Program-made: the position numbers and the translations under genes
The notes under the pieces: generated by a model
The model's input: the letters and a program-made list of their open reading frames with translations, nothing else
Told to the model about the DNA's origin: nothing
The model's database searches: none
Source of the DNA: Planctobacterium marinum
Lineage (GTDB): Bacteria; Pseudomonadota; Gammaproteobacteria; Enterobacterales; Alteromonadaceae
Direction of reading: 5' to 3'
Length of the DNA: 64,000 nucleotides
Assembly: GCF_020687805.1 (NCBI RefSeq)
Contig: NZ_JAJEWQ010000003.1
Span: 547,736 to 611,735, forward strand
Part shown: one piece after another, positions 36,537-45,233 of the stretch
How the letters are laid out: each line of letters starts with the position of its first letter
Position numbering within the stretch: the stretch's first letter is position 1

Positions 36537-37103
36537 ATGTACCGTTCGTATTTTAAACGCTTGCTGGATATTCTCTTATCTTTAACAGCATTTATATTCT
36601 TATCTCCTTTATTTATTATAACTGCAATATTAATCAAGCTTTTCGACCCAGGCCCGTTAATTTTTAGTCAAATGCGAGTGGGAAGAGATGCTAAGGAGTT
36701 TCGATTCTTTAAATTTAGAAGTATGCCCGTTAACACAGGAGATATTCCATCTGATAAGATTGGAAAAGTGAAATTAACCTGGATAGGTAAACTTATAAGA
36801 CGTACGAATATAGACGAGTTGCCGCAGCTTTATAATATTTTAATTGGTGACATGAGCATAGTAGGCCCAAGACCACCTATTCCAGCGCAAAAGGATCTTG
36901 TTGAAGCCAGAAAGCTGAACGGTTCAATAGGTCTACGCCCCGGCTTAACCGGGCTGGCACAGGTAAATTCCTTTGATGGAATGACAGTATCACAAAAAGC
37001 CGAATTCGATGGAATTTATACTAAAAACTTTGGTTTTTTGCAGGACTTGAAAATCATCCTCAACACAATTTTGTATCTATTCAAACCACCACCAACCTAT
37101 TAA
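36537..37103 (+). CDS. Monotopic phosphoglycosyl transferase (PglC/WcaJ-type small sugar transferase)
   Basis: A 188-residue protein, the length of the minimal PglC-like form. The N-terminal re-entrant hydrophobic helix (LLDILLSLTAFIFLSPLFIITAI) is followed by GPLIFSQMRVGRDAKEF, FKFRSM, RRTNIDELPQLYNIL (with the catalytic Asp-Glu pair), GDMSIVGPRPP and GLRPGLTGLAQV. It transfers a phosphosugar from a UDP-sugar to undecaprenyl phosphate, starting repeat-unit synthesis. It directly follows the deacetylase gene without a gap. With the WbpV-like gene upstream, the first sugar is probably a 6-deoxy-HexNAc. Confidence 0.9.
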   Translation: MYRSYFKRLLDILLSLTAFIFLSPLFIITAILIKLFDPGPLIFSQMRVGRDAKEFRFFKFRSMPVNTGDIPSDKIGKVKLTWIGKLIRRTNIDELPQLYNILIGDMSIVGPRPPIPAQKDLVEARKLNGSIGLRPGLTGLAQVNSFDGMTVSQKAEFDGIYTKNFGFLQDLKIILNTILYLFKPPPTY

Positions 37104-37115
37104 GGATCTCATTAC

Positions 37116-37967
37116 GTGAAATTTGGATTTGTAACATGTGTCCAACTCGGTCTTTCTTGCATGGATGCTATTTATCGCGTCGGGCAATCATTAGATTTGG
37201 TAATTACGCTAAACGATAGTCAAGCCAGACAAAAATCTGGAAGAGTGTACTTGGATGATTTTTGCAACAAACATCAAATTCCATTGCTTAAATCTAATCA
37301 TATTAATGATGAAAGTTGTATAGCCGCGATAAAAGCACACAAAATCGACTGGCTTTTCATAATAGGGTGGTCACAAATTGCAAATAGTGAAATTTTAAAC
37401 GCACCAAATAACGGTGTGTTAGGTATGCACCCTACCCTCCTTCCCCAAGGAAGAGGTCGCGCTGCAATTCCCTGGGCTATAATTAAGGGTCTTAATAAAA
37501 CAGGTGTAACACTGTTCAAATTAGATACAGGTGTTGATACTGGTGAAATAATCGCCCAAAAAGAAATTCTGCTGGATACCAGCACAACGGCCGCCTCTCT
37601 ATATACTGAAGTAAACCGGTGTCATATTCAATTAATCGAAGAAGTCATTAATCCCCTTAGTAAAGGAGAGTTGTCTTTACGAGTGCAGGATGAATCGAAA
37701 GCAACAATATGGCCCGGAAGAAAACCTGAAGATGGTGAAATAAACCTGAAAGGTTCTGTTGTAGATGCAGAGAAATTAGTTAGAGCTGTTACAAAACCCT
37801 ATCCCGGGGCGTTCTACTTTAACTCAGAGGGCAACAAAGCCATCGTTTGGGAAGCTGAAATCAGTAAAGAAAGGTTTTGTTCTCTAAATGACAAAGCACA
37901 CCTCCAATTTTACGATGGGATACTCATTTTAAACAAAATTGAAGTTGTAAATACCCCATATGGATAA
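37116..37967 (+). CDS. Formyltransferase-fold enzyme, probable sugar N-formyltransferase
   Basis: A 283-residue protein starting at a GTG (37116) with AAGGA upstream. The core shows WLFIIGWSQI, GVLGMHPTLLPQGRGRAAIPWAI with the catalytic His, and LDTGVDTGEII with the catalytic Asp, as in methionyl-tRNA formyltransferase and WbtJ/QdtF-type sugar N-formyltransferases. A C-terminal region of about 90 residues (from WPGRKPEDGEI) resembles the OB-like C domain of ArnA/Fmt relatives. It would use N10-formyl-tetrahydrofolate to formylate an amino sugar. It is last of the four-gene plus-strand group and is followed by IS debris. Confidence 0.82.
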   Translation: MKFGFVTCVQLGLSCMDAIYRVGQSLDLVITLNDSQARQKSGRVYLDDFCNKHQIPLLKSNHINDESCIAAIKAHKIDWLFIIGWSQIANSEILNAPNNGVLGMHPTLLPQGRGRAAIPWAIIKGLNKTGVTLFKLDTGVDTGEIIAQKEILLDTSTTAASLYTEVNRCHIQLIEEVINPLSKGELSLRVQDESKATIWPGRKPEDGEINLKGSVVDAEKLVRAVTKPYPGAFYFNSEGNKAIVWEAEISKERFCSLNDKAHLQFYDGILILNKIEVVNTPYG

Positions 37968-38029
37968 CAATTGAAGTATTGTAATTGTATAGGCTACGGG
38001 AACTGTGAATTATAATATCTATCCTAAAG

Positions 38030-38268
38030 TGTATAAGTCCTGACCTAAACTGACACTTCTATTTGAAAAACAGAGAGTAACCCGTTTTGATATAGGTGCT
38101 GAATCTAAAATCAAAACAATAGGTAACTCTCTTGTTAATACTAACAATCCAATTATTAAACACAAAGCAGGTTTGCTTAATCTGGCCGAAGAACTCGGGA
38201 ATGTCTCTAAAGCTTGTAAGGTTATGGGCGTTTCTGTGCCTGTTGAGTATGCAAAACGGGCAGCATAA
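38030..38268 (+). mobile_element. Remnant of an IS481-family insertion sequence
   Basis: A possible left end begins TGTATAAGTCCTGACC at 38030. A frame from about 38137 to the TAA at 38266 reads NNPIIKHKAGLLNLAEELG and VSKACKVMGVS, the very conserved N terminus of IS481-like transposases (helix-turn-helix). After GVS the expected sequence is lost and replaced by PVEYAKRAA and stop. The rest of the transposase and the right end are missing, so this is a truncated copy. It fills most of the space between two convergent operons. Confidence 0.7.
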
Positions 38269-38333
38269 TATGAAGAACCTCATCGAAAAATTGGTACTAA
38301 TTCAGGGGAAAGGTCAACCAAAAGCCTTTCATA

Positions 38334-39197
38334 TTAATCTTTTGAAAAACTCAGTTTCATATAGGGCAGCAAATTTGGCAGACGCTTCAACAGGTACAGA
38401 AATCCAGATTTCTTTAAAATCAAAGCAAAATTGCCTATCACTGCTTGCCTTCTTTTGAATTCTTCATCGTATAATGTTCTGTCTATCATATAATCGATGA
38501 TAGAAACATCATCATCCAGCTTTAAATTCAATGCTTGATAGTTATTTTTTGTAAAAGCTTTAACCTCTCTTTTTTTCACGAAATTTAAAGAATCCCAAAG
38601 CCCTACAATTCTGTTATTAGCTTCGAATGCTTGTATGGTTTTTCGAAACACTTTGTATGTGATTTTTTTATTTATAATAATTGGTATTCTTACGTGAGAC
38701 TCATAAGGGAAGGAGTAATTGGGACATAAGACCACAATCCTACCGCAATCCATTAAAAGTGAGGAAGCCCACATGAGCATATCCCTCCAATCATTTAAAT
38801 GCTCAAAAACATTAATACAATAGATTAAATCAAACTTTTTATTACTTTCGAATTCTTCATATTTAAGATTGTGAATATTCAAGCCTTTTCTTTGCACCAG
38901 GAAATTGAATTCCTTCAAAGCGGAAAAACCGTCACTAAATGGCTCAATCCCCTCAAATTCAACACAAGAAAACGATTCTGATAATTGCGCTAATAACAAG
39001 CCACTTCCACACCCTACTTCTAGTACACCTGAGCCAGGTTTTAGCGTTTTCACCTCATCAGAAATAAATCTAAAACCAAATTCGGCCTCTGCTATCCATG
39101 TTTCAGTGCTTGGTAATTTCAGTGCTTTAATTTGTTCAAATAATAAGGGCAATCTATTTCCTGTTGATATAAGTTCAGAATGACTGATTGGACTCAA
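38334..39197 (-). CDS. SAM-dependent methyltransferase
   Basis: A 287-residue protein. SAM-binding motif I is GVLEVGCGSGLLLAQL at about residues 58-73. Motif II is near FEGIEPFSDG, and LIYCINVFEHLNDW (about 125-138) is the post-III region of the Methyltransf_23 type. The C-terminal 120 residues are more variable and probably bind the substrate. It lies at the downstream end of the long minus-strand polysaccharide operon, 333 nt after the ligase gene, and may methylate the glycan or its end group (inference). The IS481 remnant lies just beyond its stop. Confidence 0.8.
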   Translation of the reverse strand: MSPISHSELISTGNRLPLLFEQIKALKLPSTETWIAEAEFGFRFISDEVKTLKPGSGVLEVGCGSGLLLAQLSESFSCVEFEGIEPFSDGFSALKEFNFLVQRKGLNIHNLKYEEFESNKKFDLIYCINVFEHLNDWRDMLMWASSLLMDCGRIVVLCPNYSFPYESHVRIPIIINKKITYKVFRKTIQAFEANNRIVGLWDSLNFVKKREVKAFTKNNYQALNLKLDDDVSIIDYMIDRTLYDEEFKRRQAVIGNFALILKKSGFLYLLKRLPNLLPYMKLSFSKD

Positions 39198-39530
39198 GTT
39201 TAATTAAATAAACAGTATATTCAGCGACGAATCAACATTTAAAATACTGACGAGGTCAAACTCTTTAGTCCACTGTAAGCTTACTTTGATAAATTAAATG
39301 TTAAACTTTTTTACGAATTATTGCCCGTGTAACCTTTGTCGACTAATGCTAACAATAGAGATTAAGCCGCATCAAAGTATGAATGCACCACTGCTTTAAG
39401 GGTTATAGACACAGCTCTCAAAGATTTCATATTCCTTTAAATATATCACTTACTACACACTTGCAATTAATTACTTAGCTTATTTAGGCCTAACGATAAT
39501 TGAAGACTGAATGCTTTGCTTCCTTTTTAC
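39198..39530. other. Gap between methyltransferase and ligase genes
   Basis: These 333 bp have no gene. I see no hairpin followed by T on the minus strand. The methyltransferase may have its own promoter here. Confidence 0.4.
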
Positions 39531-41660
39531 CTATTGAGCTTTGTTAAAATTTATTCTATGAATGAGCACTTCACCTGGTTTCGATAAACTCATCAGGCGT
39601 AATATTATAAAAACTTTTTGCCCAACGGTCTGTAAGGGAACATCGACAGTCATTTTTTCAGTCAAAGAAATGTTACGTTGAAAGATTGGACGACCACTTT
39701 CACCGTCATATAAACCAAGTAATATAATAGAATTCAGCGATTTATCGTTCTTCTTATCTTTAGCAGATAAATCCAAACTTAGACTCCCCTCTTGTTCTAT
39801 TTCAAACAGCGGAGACCACACCTTTTGATTTATAATATCAAGCTTAATGTGGTTATTTGTAAATACTAAATTGTGTACATTATAGGTATTACTCACCCAA
39901 AGCCCAGTATCAATGCCCTTATAAACTGTAAATGAACAGCACCTCTCGTTCCCTGGAAGCTTTTTGAAAACTAATCTGACGTCATTGGCATCTGCTTTGT
40001 ATTTTGAATCTTCGTTATCGTTAACAAAATCTATTAATTTTGCGTCAGGGTAATTATAGTGCTGAGTATCACCCGGAATTGTGTACAAAAATCGAGCAGC
40101 TCCATACTGACGAATTCCCTTTAGGTTATCAACCACTGATTGTGATAAAAATATTGGATAGTCACGACCTGTATGGGTAACCAAGCGGGATATTTGCTCT
40201 GGCAATGTTTGTTTAGAATACGAGTATAGTCTGTTTTGCCACGCCAAAACTATACCACCAAAAATTAAAATAATGCAGAAAGTAAGTGACGAATATACAA
40301 CTTTGATATTATAGGTTATTCGATTAGGCGTGGATACGCTCAGAGGCGTACGATGCAGCACAGAGGCACAAAAGCAAAATATAATGATCCATGGGAGACT
40401 GTGATCTGGAAAATAGTCCACTAAAAGACCAATCGACACAGCAAGAATAAAAAGCATAAGTGAGTAATTATGACGAATTCGCTTTAATACCGAAATATAC
40501 AGTAAAACTACAACTATTAACCCTAACATCCCCGAATCGATTAATATCTGCAGAGGGAAAGAGTGAGCGTTATTTTCAAAGCTAGCACCTATGGATTCAT
40601 TATATATTCGGAACCCCCCATTACTAATTCCCCACCAAGGATTCTCTTGGATCAATTGAGTCGCTCGCTCCCATATTATTAAACGATCAAATCCAATAAA
40701 TGACCCGGAAAAGTCTATACTAAATGAACCGGCAGATATTGGAAAACCAAGCCTGACACTCTCCAAATAGGGCAAAAAAGCTCCAACTTTATTGACCACA
40801 TGAGTGGGTACGAATAAAAAAAGCAGGTGCAGCAAAGCAATGAATAACAGCCCCATTAATATAAGTAATATGGGCCTATTTTTTGTCGAGTATATTAGCA
40901 AAGCAAAAACATATGCAGAGAACATCAATATATAAATTCGAGCTCCGCTAATAACTCCAGCAATAAGATACAAACACAGCAGGGTTATATAAATTAACGC
41001 TTTGTTTGAATTGGATTCATAAACAGCCCTGATAGACAAATGCAAAAAGACGATACTTATCATTGCAGCTATAGCACCAAAATCAGTACTAATTGCAAAA
41101 ATGCTTCTAACATTTGAGGCAGTATCAATATTTCCAGAGATGAATATATTGTTTATCATCGTAGCAACAGGTGAACTATATTTCTGCAATACACCAACAA
41201 ATACGATAAATAGAAGTGCCATAACCAAACCTAAGTTCTTAAGTTTAGAGCTGCATTGGCCTCCTGTGGAGGGGGCTTTGCTCGGGGTCAAAAACAATAA
41301 AATAAAAATCAGACAAAAAGATTGAATAACGAGAAATGGCAACCCTCGTGAGGAAAACGTAGAAAATGATTCAAACCTGAAAAAATTAATACCAAGAGAA
41401 ATTAAGCAAAGTACCAGGTAGAGCATGAACAAAGACACTTCAAGCTTGTATCTTTGCCATAAAAATACATAGTTATTTCTTAACAAGGCTTTGTAGATCA
41501 GTACTAAAACACCGGAAAACAAAACTAATAGAGTTAGAGATATTTTATCACCGCCTCCAATAGGTATTGGCCCCAGTGTCGCTAACAACATTAAAACTAA
41601 AAAACTACCTACGTGACTGAATTCTGAACCATTGTTTTCACAATTCCGCGTGGTTTTCAT
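39531..41660 (-). CDS. O-antigen ligase/polymerase-family membrane protein with a C-terminal extension
   Basis: A 709-residue protein. About 12 transmembrane helices lie in residues 20-460. NAHSFPLQILIDSGMLGLI at about 360-380 is the Wzy_C/WaaL signature, with the conserved His in the large periplasmic loop. Known ligases are about 400 residues; here an extra 230 residues after the last helix (from about 475) look like a periplasmic beta-rich domain, ending near RINFNKAQ. This could be the ligase that joins the polymer to lipid A-core, or a second polymerase. It is followed downstream by a methyltransferase and preceded by a 265-nt gap from the GT4 gene. Confidence 0.75.
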   Translation of the reverse strand: MKTTRNCENNGSEFSHVGSFLVLMLLATLGPIPIGGGDKISLTLLVLFSGVLVLIYKALLRNNYVFLWQRYKLEVSLFMLYLVLCLISLGINFFRFESFSTFSSRGLPFLVIQSFCLIFILLFLTPSKAPSTGGQCSSKLKNLGLVMALLFIVFVGVLQKYSSPVATMINNIFISGNIDTASNVRSIFAISTDFGAIAAMISIVFLHLSIRAVYESNSNKALIYITLLCLYLIAGVISGARIYILMFSAYVFALLIYSTKNRPILLILMGLLFIALLHLLFLFVPTHVVNKVGAFLPYLESVRLGFPISAGSFSIDFSGSFIGFDRLIIWERATQLIQENPWWGISNGGFRIYNESIGASFENNAHSFPLQILIDSGMLGLIVVVLLYISVLKRIRHNYSLMLFILAVSIGLLVDYFPDHSLPWIIIFCFCASVLHRTPLSVSTPNRITYNIKVVYSSLTFCIILIFGGIVLAWQNRLYSYSKQTLPEQISRLVTHTGRDYPIFLSQSVVDNLKGIRQYGAARFLYTIPGDTQHYNYPDAKLIDFVNDNEDSKYKADANDVRLVFKKLPGNERCCSFTVYKGIDTGLWVSNTYNVHNLVFTNNHIKLDIINQKVWSPLFEIEQEGSLSLDLSAKDKKNDKSLNSIILLGLYDGESGRPIFQRNISLTEKMTVDVPLQTVGQKVFIILRLMSLSKPGEVLIHRINFNKAQ

Positions 41661-41925
41661 TATTCTTGTCCTGCCTCTTTTTACTACTATAATGCGACAA
41701 TCATTAGCCCTTGATTATTACTCCTAACACATATCAGTAAACAAAAGTAAATATAGCCAACCCCCAGCCTGCAAATTACTTGAGCGTAGACTGCAGTCTG
41801 AACATAAAATTAAGACACCTTGTTTATCTAAAGCCAAATAAAGCAGCAGGAACCAAAGCAAAAAATACTAGATATCCAAGCTATAAATCTGTAATTCACC
41901 AGTATTCTTAAAACAAACACTTCGA

Positions 41926-43206
41926 CTAAGCATCTGCTGTTTTGACTTGCTTTTTATAATCTCTGACAATTGCGCGTGCATGTTGTTCAACTTTTTCAAG
42001 CAGTTGTTCCGGGTGGAAGTGCTCAGTATATTGTTTATGTGCGTTAGTTGAGTGTTCCTCCAACTTTCCTTTATTTTCGTAATAATAGCGAAAACACTCA
42101 CAAAGCCCTCTATCATCCAAATAAGTCAAACCAGACTCGTTATGTTTTAACACCTGACTTGCAAAACCTTCTAAGCTTGAAATTAAAGGTCTTCCCGCCG
42201 CACTGTACTCCATAAACTTGTTTGGCAAATGCTCTTTAAAATTATCTGTCTTGATATAAGGCGCCAATAACAAGTCCGACTTTTGTAACAGAGAAAACAC
42301 TACTTTAGCGTCTAATCGGCCGGGTATGATTACGCGAGGATTATCCTTAAACAACCACTTTACCGCTTCCAACTCCTCTCCAGAACCGCATAAAATTAAT
42401 CTCAATGGAATACCAGATTGCTCAGCAAGATCGCATGATCTTTTCACCGTGTGGAAATCAAACATTCGACCGATTGTGCCAGCAAACGTGACCAGAAGCT
42501 CTCCTTCCTTAAGTTCAGACTGCCTAATTAAAGCTAAAGCTTCTTGCGTATGCCTTTCTTCCAATTTAGGGATTTCAAAGGGGATAAAACTGACGAAATC
42601 GTTATCCTTTTTAGTTCTACCCGCATTTTTTAATCCCCAGTTTAAGAAAGACTCATTTGCAGCCATTAAGTTAGTAGCAAGTCTTATTGACAGAGTCGAA
42701 AGCCCTTTGTAAGGACTCATTAACAATTTATACAGGAAATATTTACCGCCAGAAGTGGCTTCAAAAAACACATCCGGCCACAAGTCTCGAATATCCAACA
42801 GAGTAGGGACACCGGCAAGCTTACCATAAAGGGTTACAGCGAGACTCGACTCAGGGGTGGGGTGCGAGCAAATCACCAAGTCCGGCTTTGGAATTTTCCT
42901 TAAATAAAAGAAAAGTTTCCAGCCAAACACGAAGTGATCAAAAAAGCGGGCTATCGAAATATTCTTCTTGTAGCCTGTACTGTGCAACATTGTTGCGGCC
43001 TTTTCCATCAGAGGTTCTGAATCAAGATTTATAGTTTGACGATTTTTTTTGTTGTTATGGTCAAAGGAAGAAAACACCCATTCAACATTCACACCTCTGT
43101 TTATTAACCATTGTACCAACAAACCTGAGCGCCATAACCTTCCACCCTTTCCGTCACAAGGCAAGGTCTCTGAGTTCCGCACAATAATCACGCGGAATTT
43201 AGACAC
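41926..43206 (-). CDS. Family 4 glycosyltransferase (WbuB-like)
   Basis: A 426-residue GT-B protein. The N-terminal domain has DGKGGRLWRSGLLVQWL and SHPTPESSLAV, with LLDIRDLWPD, a signature of WbuB-like GT4 enzymes. The C-terminal domain begins LLVTFAGTIGRMFD and contains LRLILCGSGEE, LLAPYIKTDN and PNKFMEYSAAGRPLI, the EX7E-like region. It would add one sugar of the repeat unit on the cytoplasmic side. It overlaps the dioxygenase gene by 8 nt and so belongs to the same operon. The sugar donor is not predictable from sequence. Confidence 0.85.
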   Translation of the reverse strand: MSKFRVIIVRNSETLPCDGKGGRLWRSGLLVQWLINRGVNVEWVFSSFDHNNKKNRQTINLDSEPLMEKAATMLHSTGYKKNISIARFFDHFVFGWKLFFYLRKIPKPDLVICSHPTPESSLAVTLYGKLAGVPTLLDIRDLWPDVFFEATSGGKYFLYKLLMSPYKGLSTLSIRLATNLMAANESFLNWGLKNAGRTKKDNDFVSFIPFEIPKLEERHTQEALALIRQSELKEGELLVTFAGTIGRMFDFHTVKRSCDLAEQSGIPLRLILCGSGEELEAVKWLFKDNPRVIIPGRLDAKVVFSLLQKSDLLLAPYIKTDNFKEHLPNKFMEYSAAGRPLISSLEGFASQVLKHNESGLTYLDDRGLCECFRYYYENKGKLEEHSTNAHKQYTEHFHPEQLLEKVEQHARAIVRDYKKQVKTADA

Positions 43207-43981
43207 CTGCTACCCCGCTAAGCAAGTTAATACCTTCTGGTAGTTTGTTTCCAAAATAATAACTTGTGATAGCTACCCTTTCTCCAGACATTATTGGGGC
43301 TCCACGATGTAATCCTCTTGTATTTGCTAGCAGCATAGTGCCAGCTTTGCAAGTAACCTTGACCTCGCTTAAACCTAACATTTTAGTTACTTTCTCAATT
43401 TCAGTGTCAGTGAAACGATATTGACTAGACGGTAGACCTGTCGCTTTACAAAAACGATGGATTGACTCTCTGGTATGTGTTCCTTTTATATACGTTAAAG
43501 GTCCATTTTCAATTTCGACATCTTTTAAAAATAAAAACGATTTAAACTGATTGGTGTAGGGAGAATCTCTATGCCAGCCGCCTCCAGAACCCAAATTATT
43601 GTGGTTATTAGCTCTGGCCGTAACTATATTTGCCATGAGAACTTTATTGTTAATTTTCGGATATCCTTGAACAGCATGATACATCCTATCCACTGGAGGA
43701 TTATTTGAGAAAAACTCAAATGACTTGTCTACTCTTTCTATCCCAAACAAGCGTATATCGGTTCCATGATCGTAAGAGATAATCGAATCAGAATATGCAG
43801 CAAAATTTGCCTTCACTCTTTCAGAAAGAGCATTTGCAACATCTGAACTAACATAATTATTAATAATACAAAAACCTTCGGTTTTTAAATGATTATACCA
43901 TTCTAGGTTAAGCCTTGTACTTAACACTGCTTTATTGAGTACTGCAGCAAGATCACTAATTAATAACTTTAAATTTCCCAT
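43199..43981 (-). CDS. Phytanoyl-CoA dioxygenase (PhyH) family, Fe(II)/2-oxoglutarate enzyme
   Basis: A 260-residue protein. The facial triad is visible: GGGWHRDSPYTNQ (His-x-Asp at about residues 136-138) and RGLHRGAP with the distal His at about 225. A candidate 2-oxoglutarate-binding Arg occurs in GERVAITSYYF. PhyH-type enzymes hydroxylate carbons or catalyse other oxidations using O2 and 2-oxoglutarate. They are occasionally found in surface polysaccharide clusters, but this location is not routine. The gene overlaps the GT4 and lies 13 nt after the Wzy-like gene, so it is part of the operon. It may hydroxylate a sugar or an acyl substituent (inference). Confidence 0.8.
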   Translation of the reverse strand: MGNLKLLISDLAAVLNKAVLSTRLNLEWYNHLKTEGFCIINNYVSSDVANALSERVKANFAAYSDSIISYDHGTDIRLFGIERVDKSFEFFSNNPPVDRMYHAVQGYPKINNKVLMANIVTARANNHNNLGSGGGWHRDSPYTNQFKSFLFLKDVEIENGPLTYIKGTHTRESIHRFCKATGLPSSQYRFTDTEIEKVTKMLGLSEVKVTCKAGTMLLANTRGLHRGAPIMSGERVAITSYYFGNKLPEGINLLSGVAGV

Positions 43982-43994
43982 GAACCCCTCTTAT

Positions 43995-45233
43995 CTAAAC
44001 ACGCATCCTAGTTTCAGGCACTAGCACATTTAAGCGTACAAAAATTAAAAACATCAACTGTATAAATGTCAGGCTTATAGGGTTAGCCAAATCAGGGAAA
44101 CCATCGACTGTTGTTTGAAAAACAGACATAAGAAACAGCACTGGTAACAGCGCAAGTCGAGACTTGTTTGCAAAAATTCCATCTAAAAGTCTCACAACAA
44201 ATAGCGAATATAATAACCCCAAAAAAAGTCCCAGCGGAAAAAGAGGCAAATAGAACATGGAACCTAATAACCCCGGCGTGGCGCCATTTCTATCATTTGC
44301 ATTAATATAAATAAGTTCCGAATTAATTCGTCCTGTCGATGCTAACTCTGGTCGTGGTATATCTAGACCAAATAACACGCCAATACGAAATTGCAAGTTT
44401 TCCAGATTCCCCATAATTGCTGCGACCTGAAATGAAAAGTCTGCAATGTGTTCGTCCATCACCTTCGCAAGACTGAAAAGAAATATCGAAATTCTAGCCA
44501 TCACAGCCTCAATGAAAGAACCAAAACCATCGTGTAGTAAATAGTCAACCGCTCTTTCAAAACCAATCTTGTTCGCCGTACCGAACAATACGAGAACAAA
44601 ACCAATTACAAAGAAATAAAAGAGGCTTTTGAACAGGACCCTCATACCTGGTTGCCTCTTCATTGAGACGAAGTTCGGAGCAATATTGCTCGCTAAGCAC
44701 ATAAAAACAACTACGATTGCGACCATATCGAATGAGACGCTGGCGGATAAAGCTATCCCCACTCCCGAGAGTAATAAAGCCAATTTATTGTTATTGTTTA
44801 GGTTCCTTTCCTGGTGAAGTACTGCAATGCAGTAAACGATAAAAGCATTGATATAGAGTCGTATTAACATTAAATAAAGCATATAGGGAGCAGAATCAGA
44901 AAGGGGGTCTCCTTTATGTCGATACTGAAATCCATAGTCTTGCTGAAACAAAAATGAAAAATACAGAAATACCACTGCAACAAAAAGACTTACCAGCCCA
45001 CTTTCAAGCAAGGTGAAACGTATATCTACAAAACCAATTCTAAGCTTTGGTAAATAACGATACAATAAGGCAAATAAAACCCCAAAAAGTATCACAAACC
45101 ATATGGCCGCATGCATGTTGGGAGAGCCATCTAAATAGTCCAGGTAAAAGAATCCTGTCGTCACACCAAACAAGTAGGGCACAAAATAATACAGGACAAA
45201 ATAAAGCATTAATACACTTAGCCCTACCCTCAC
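43995..45233 (-). CDS. Wzy-like O-antigen polymerase
   Basis: A 412-residue polytopic protein with about ten to eleven transmembrane helices, no soluble domain and low sequence conservation, as is usual for Wzy. A large loop around residues 270-320 (IPRPELASTGRINSELIYINAND) is hydrophilic and probably periplasmic. The start is a GTG at 45233 that overlaps the stop of the flippase gene (GTGA). Its place between a flippase-like gene and glycosyltransferase genes supports the polymerase role. The identity rests on topology and context rather than on a motif. Confidence 0.65.
   Translation of the reverse strand: MRVGLSVLMLYFVLYYFVPYLFGVTTGFFYLDYLDGSPNMHAAIWFVILFGVLFALLYRYLPKLRIGFVDIRFTLLESGLVSLFVAVVFLYFSFLFQQDYGFQYRHKGDPLSDSAPYMLYLMLIRLYINAFIVYCIAVLHQERNLNNNNKLALLLSGVGIALSASVSFDMVAIVVVFMCLASNIAPNFVSMKRQPGMRVLFKSLFYFFVIGFVLVLFGTANKIGFERAVDYLLHDGFGSFIEAVMARISIFLFSLAKVMDEHIADFSFQVAAIMGNLENLQFRIGVLFGLDIPRPELASTGRINSELIYINANDRNGATPGLLGSMFYLPLFPLGLFLGLLYSLFVVRLLDGIFANKSRLALLPVLFLMSVFQTTVDGFPDLANPISLTFIQLMFLIFVRLNVLVPETRMRV

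Noticed and set aside
38132-38458. A 108-residue plus-strand frame overlapping the IS481 remnant
   Set aside because: The IS481 peptide is in another frame, and the frame runs antisense into the methyltransferase gene.
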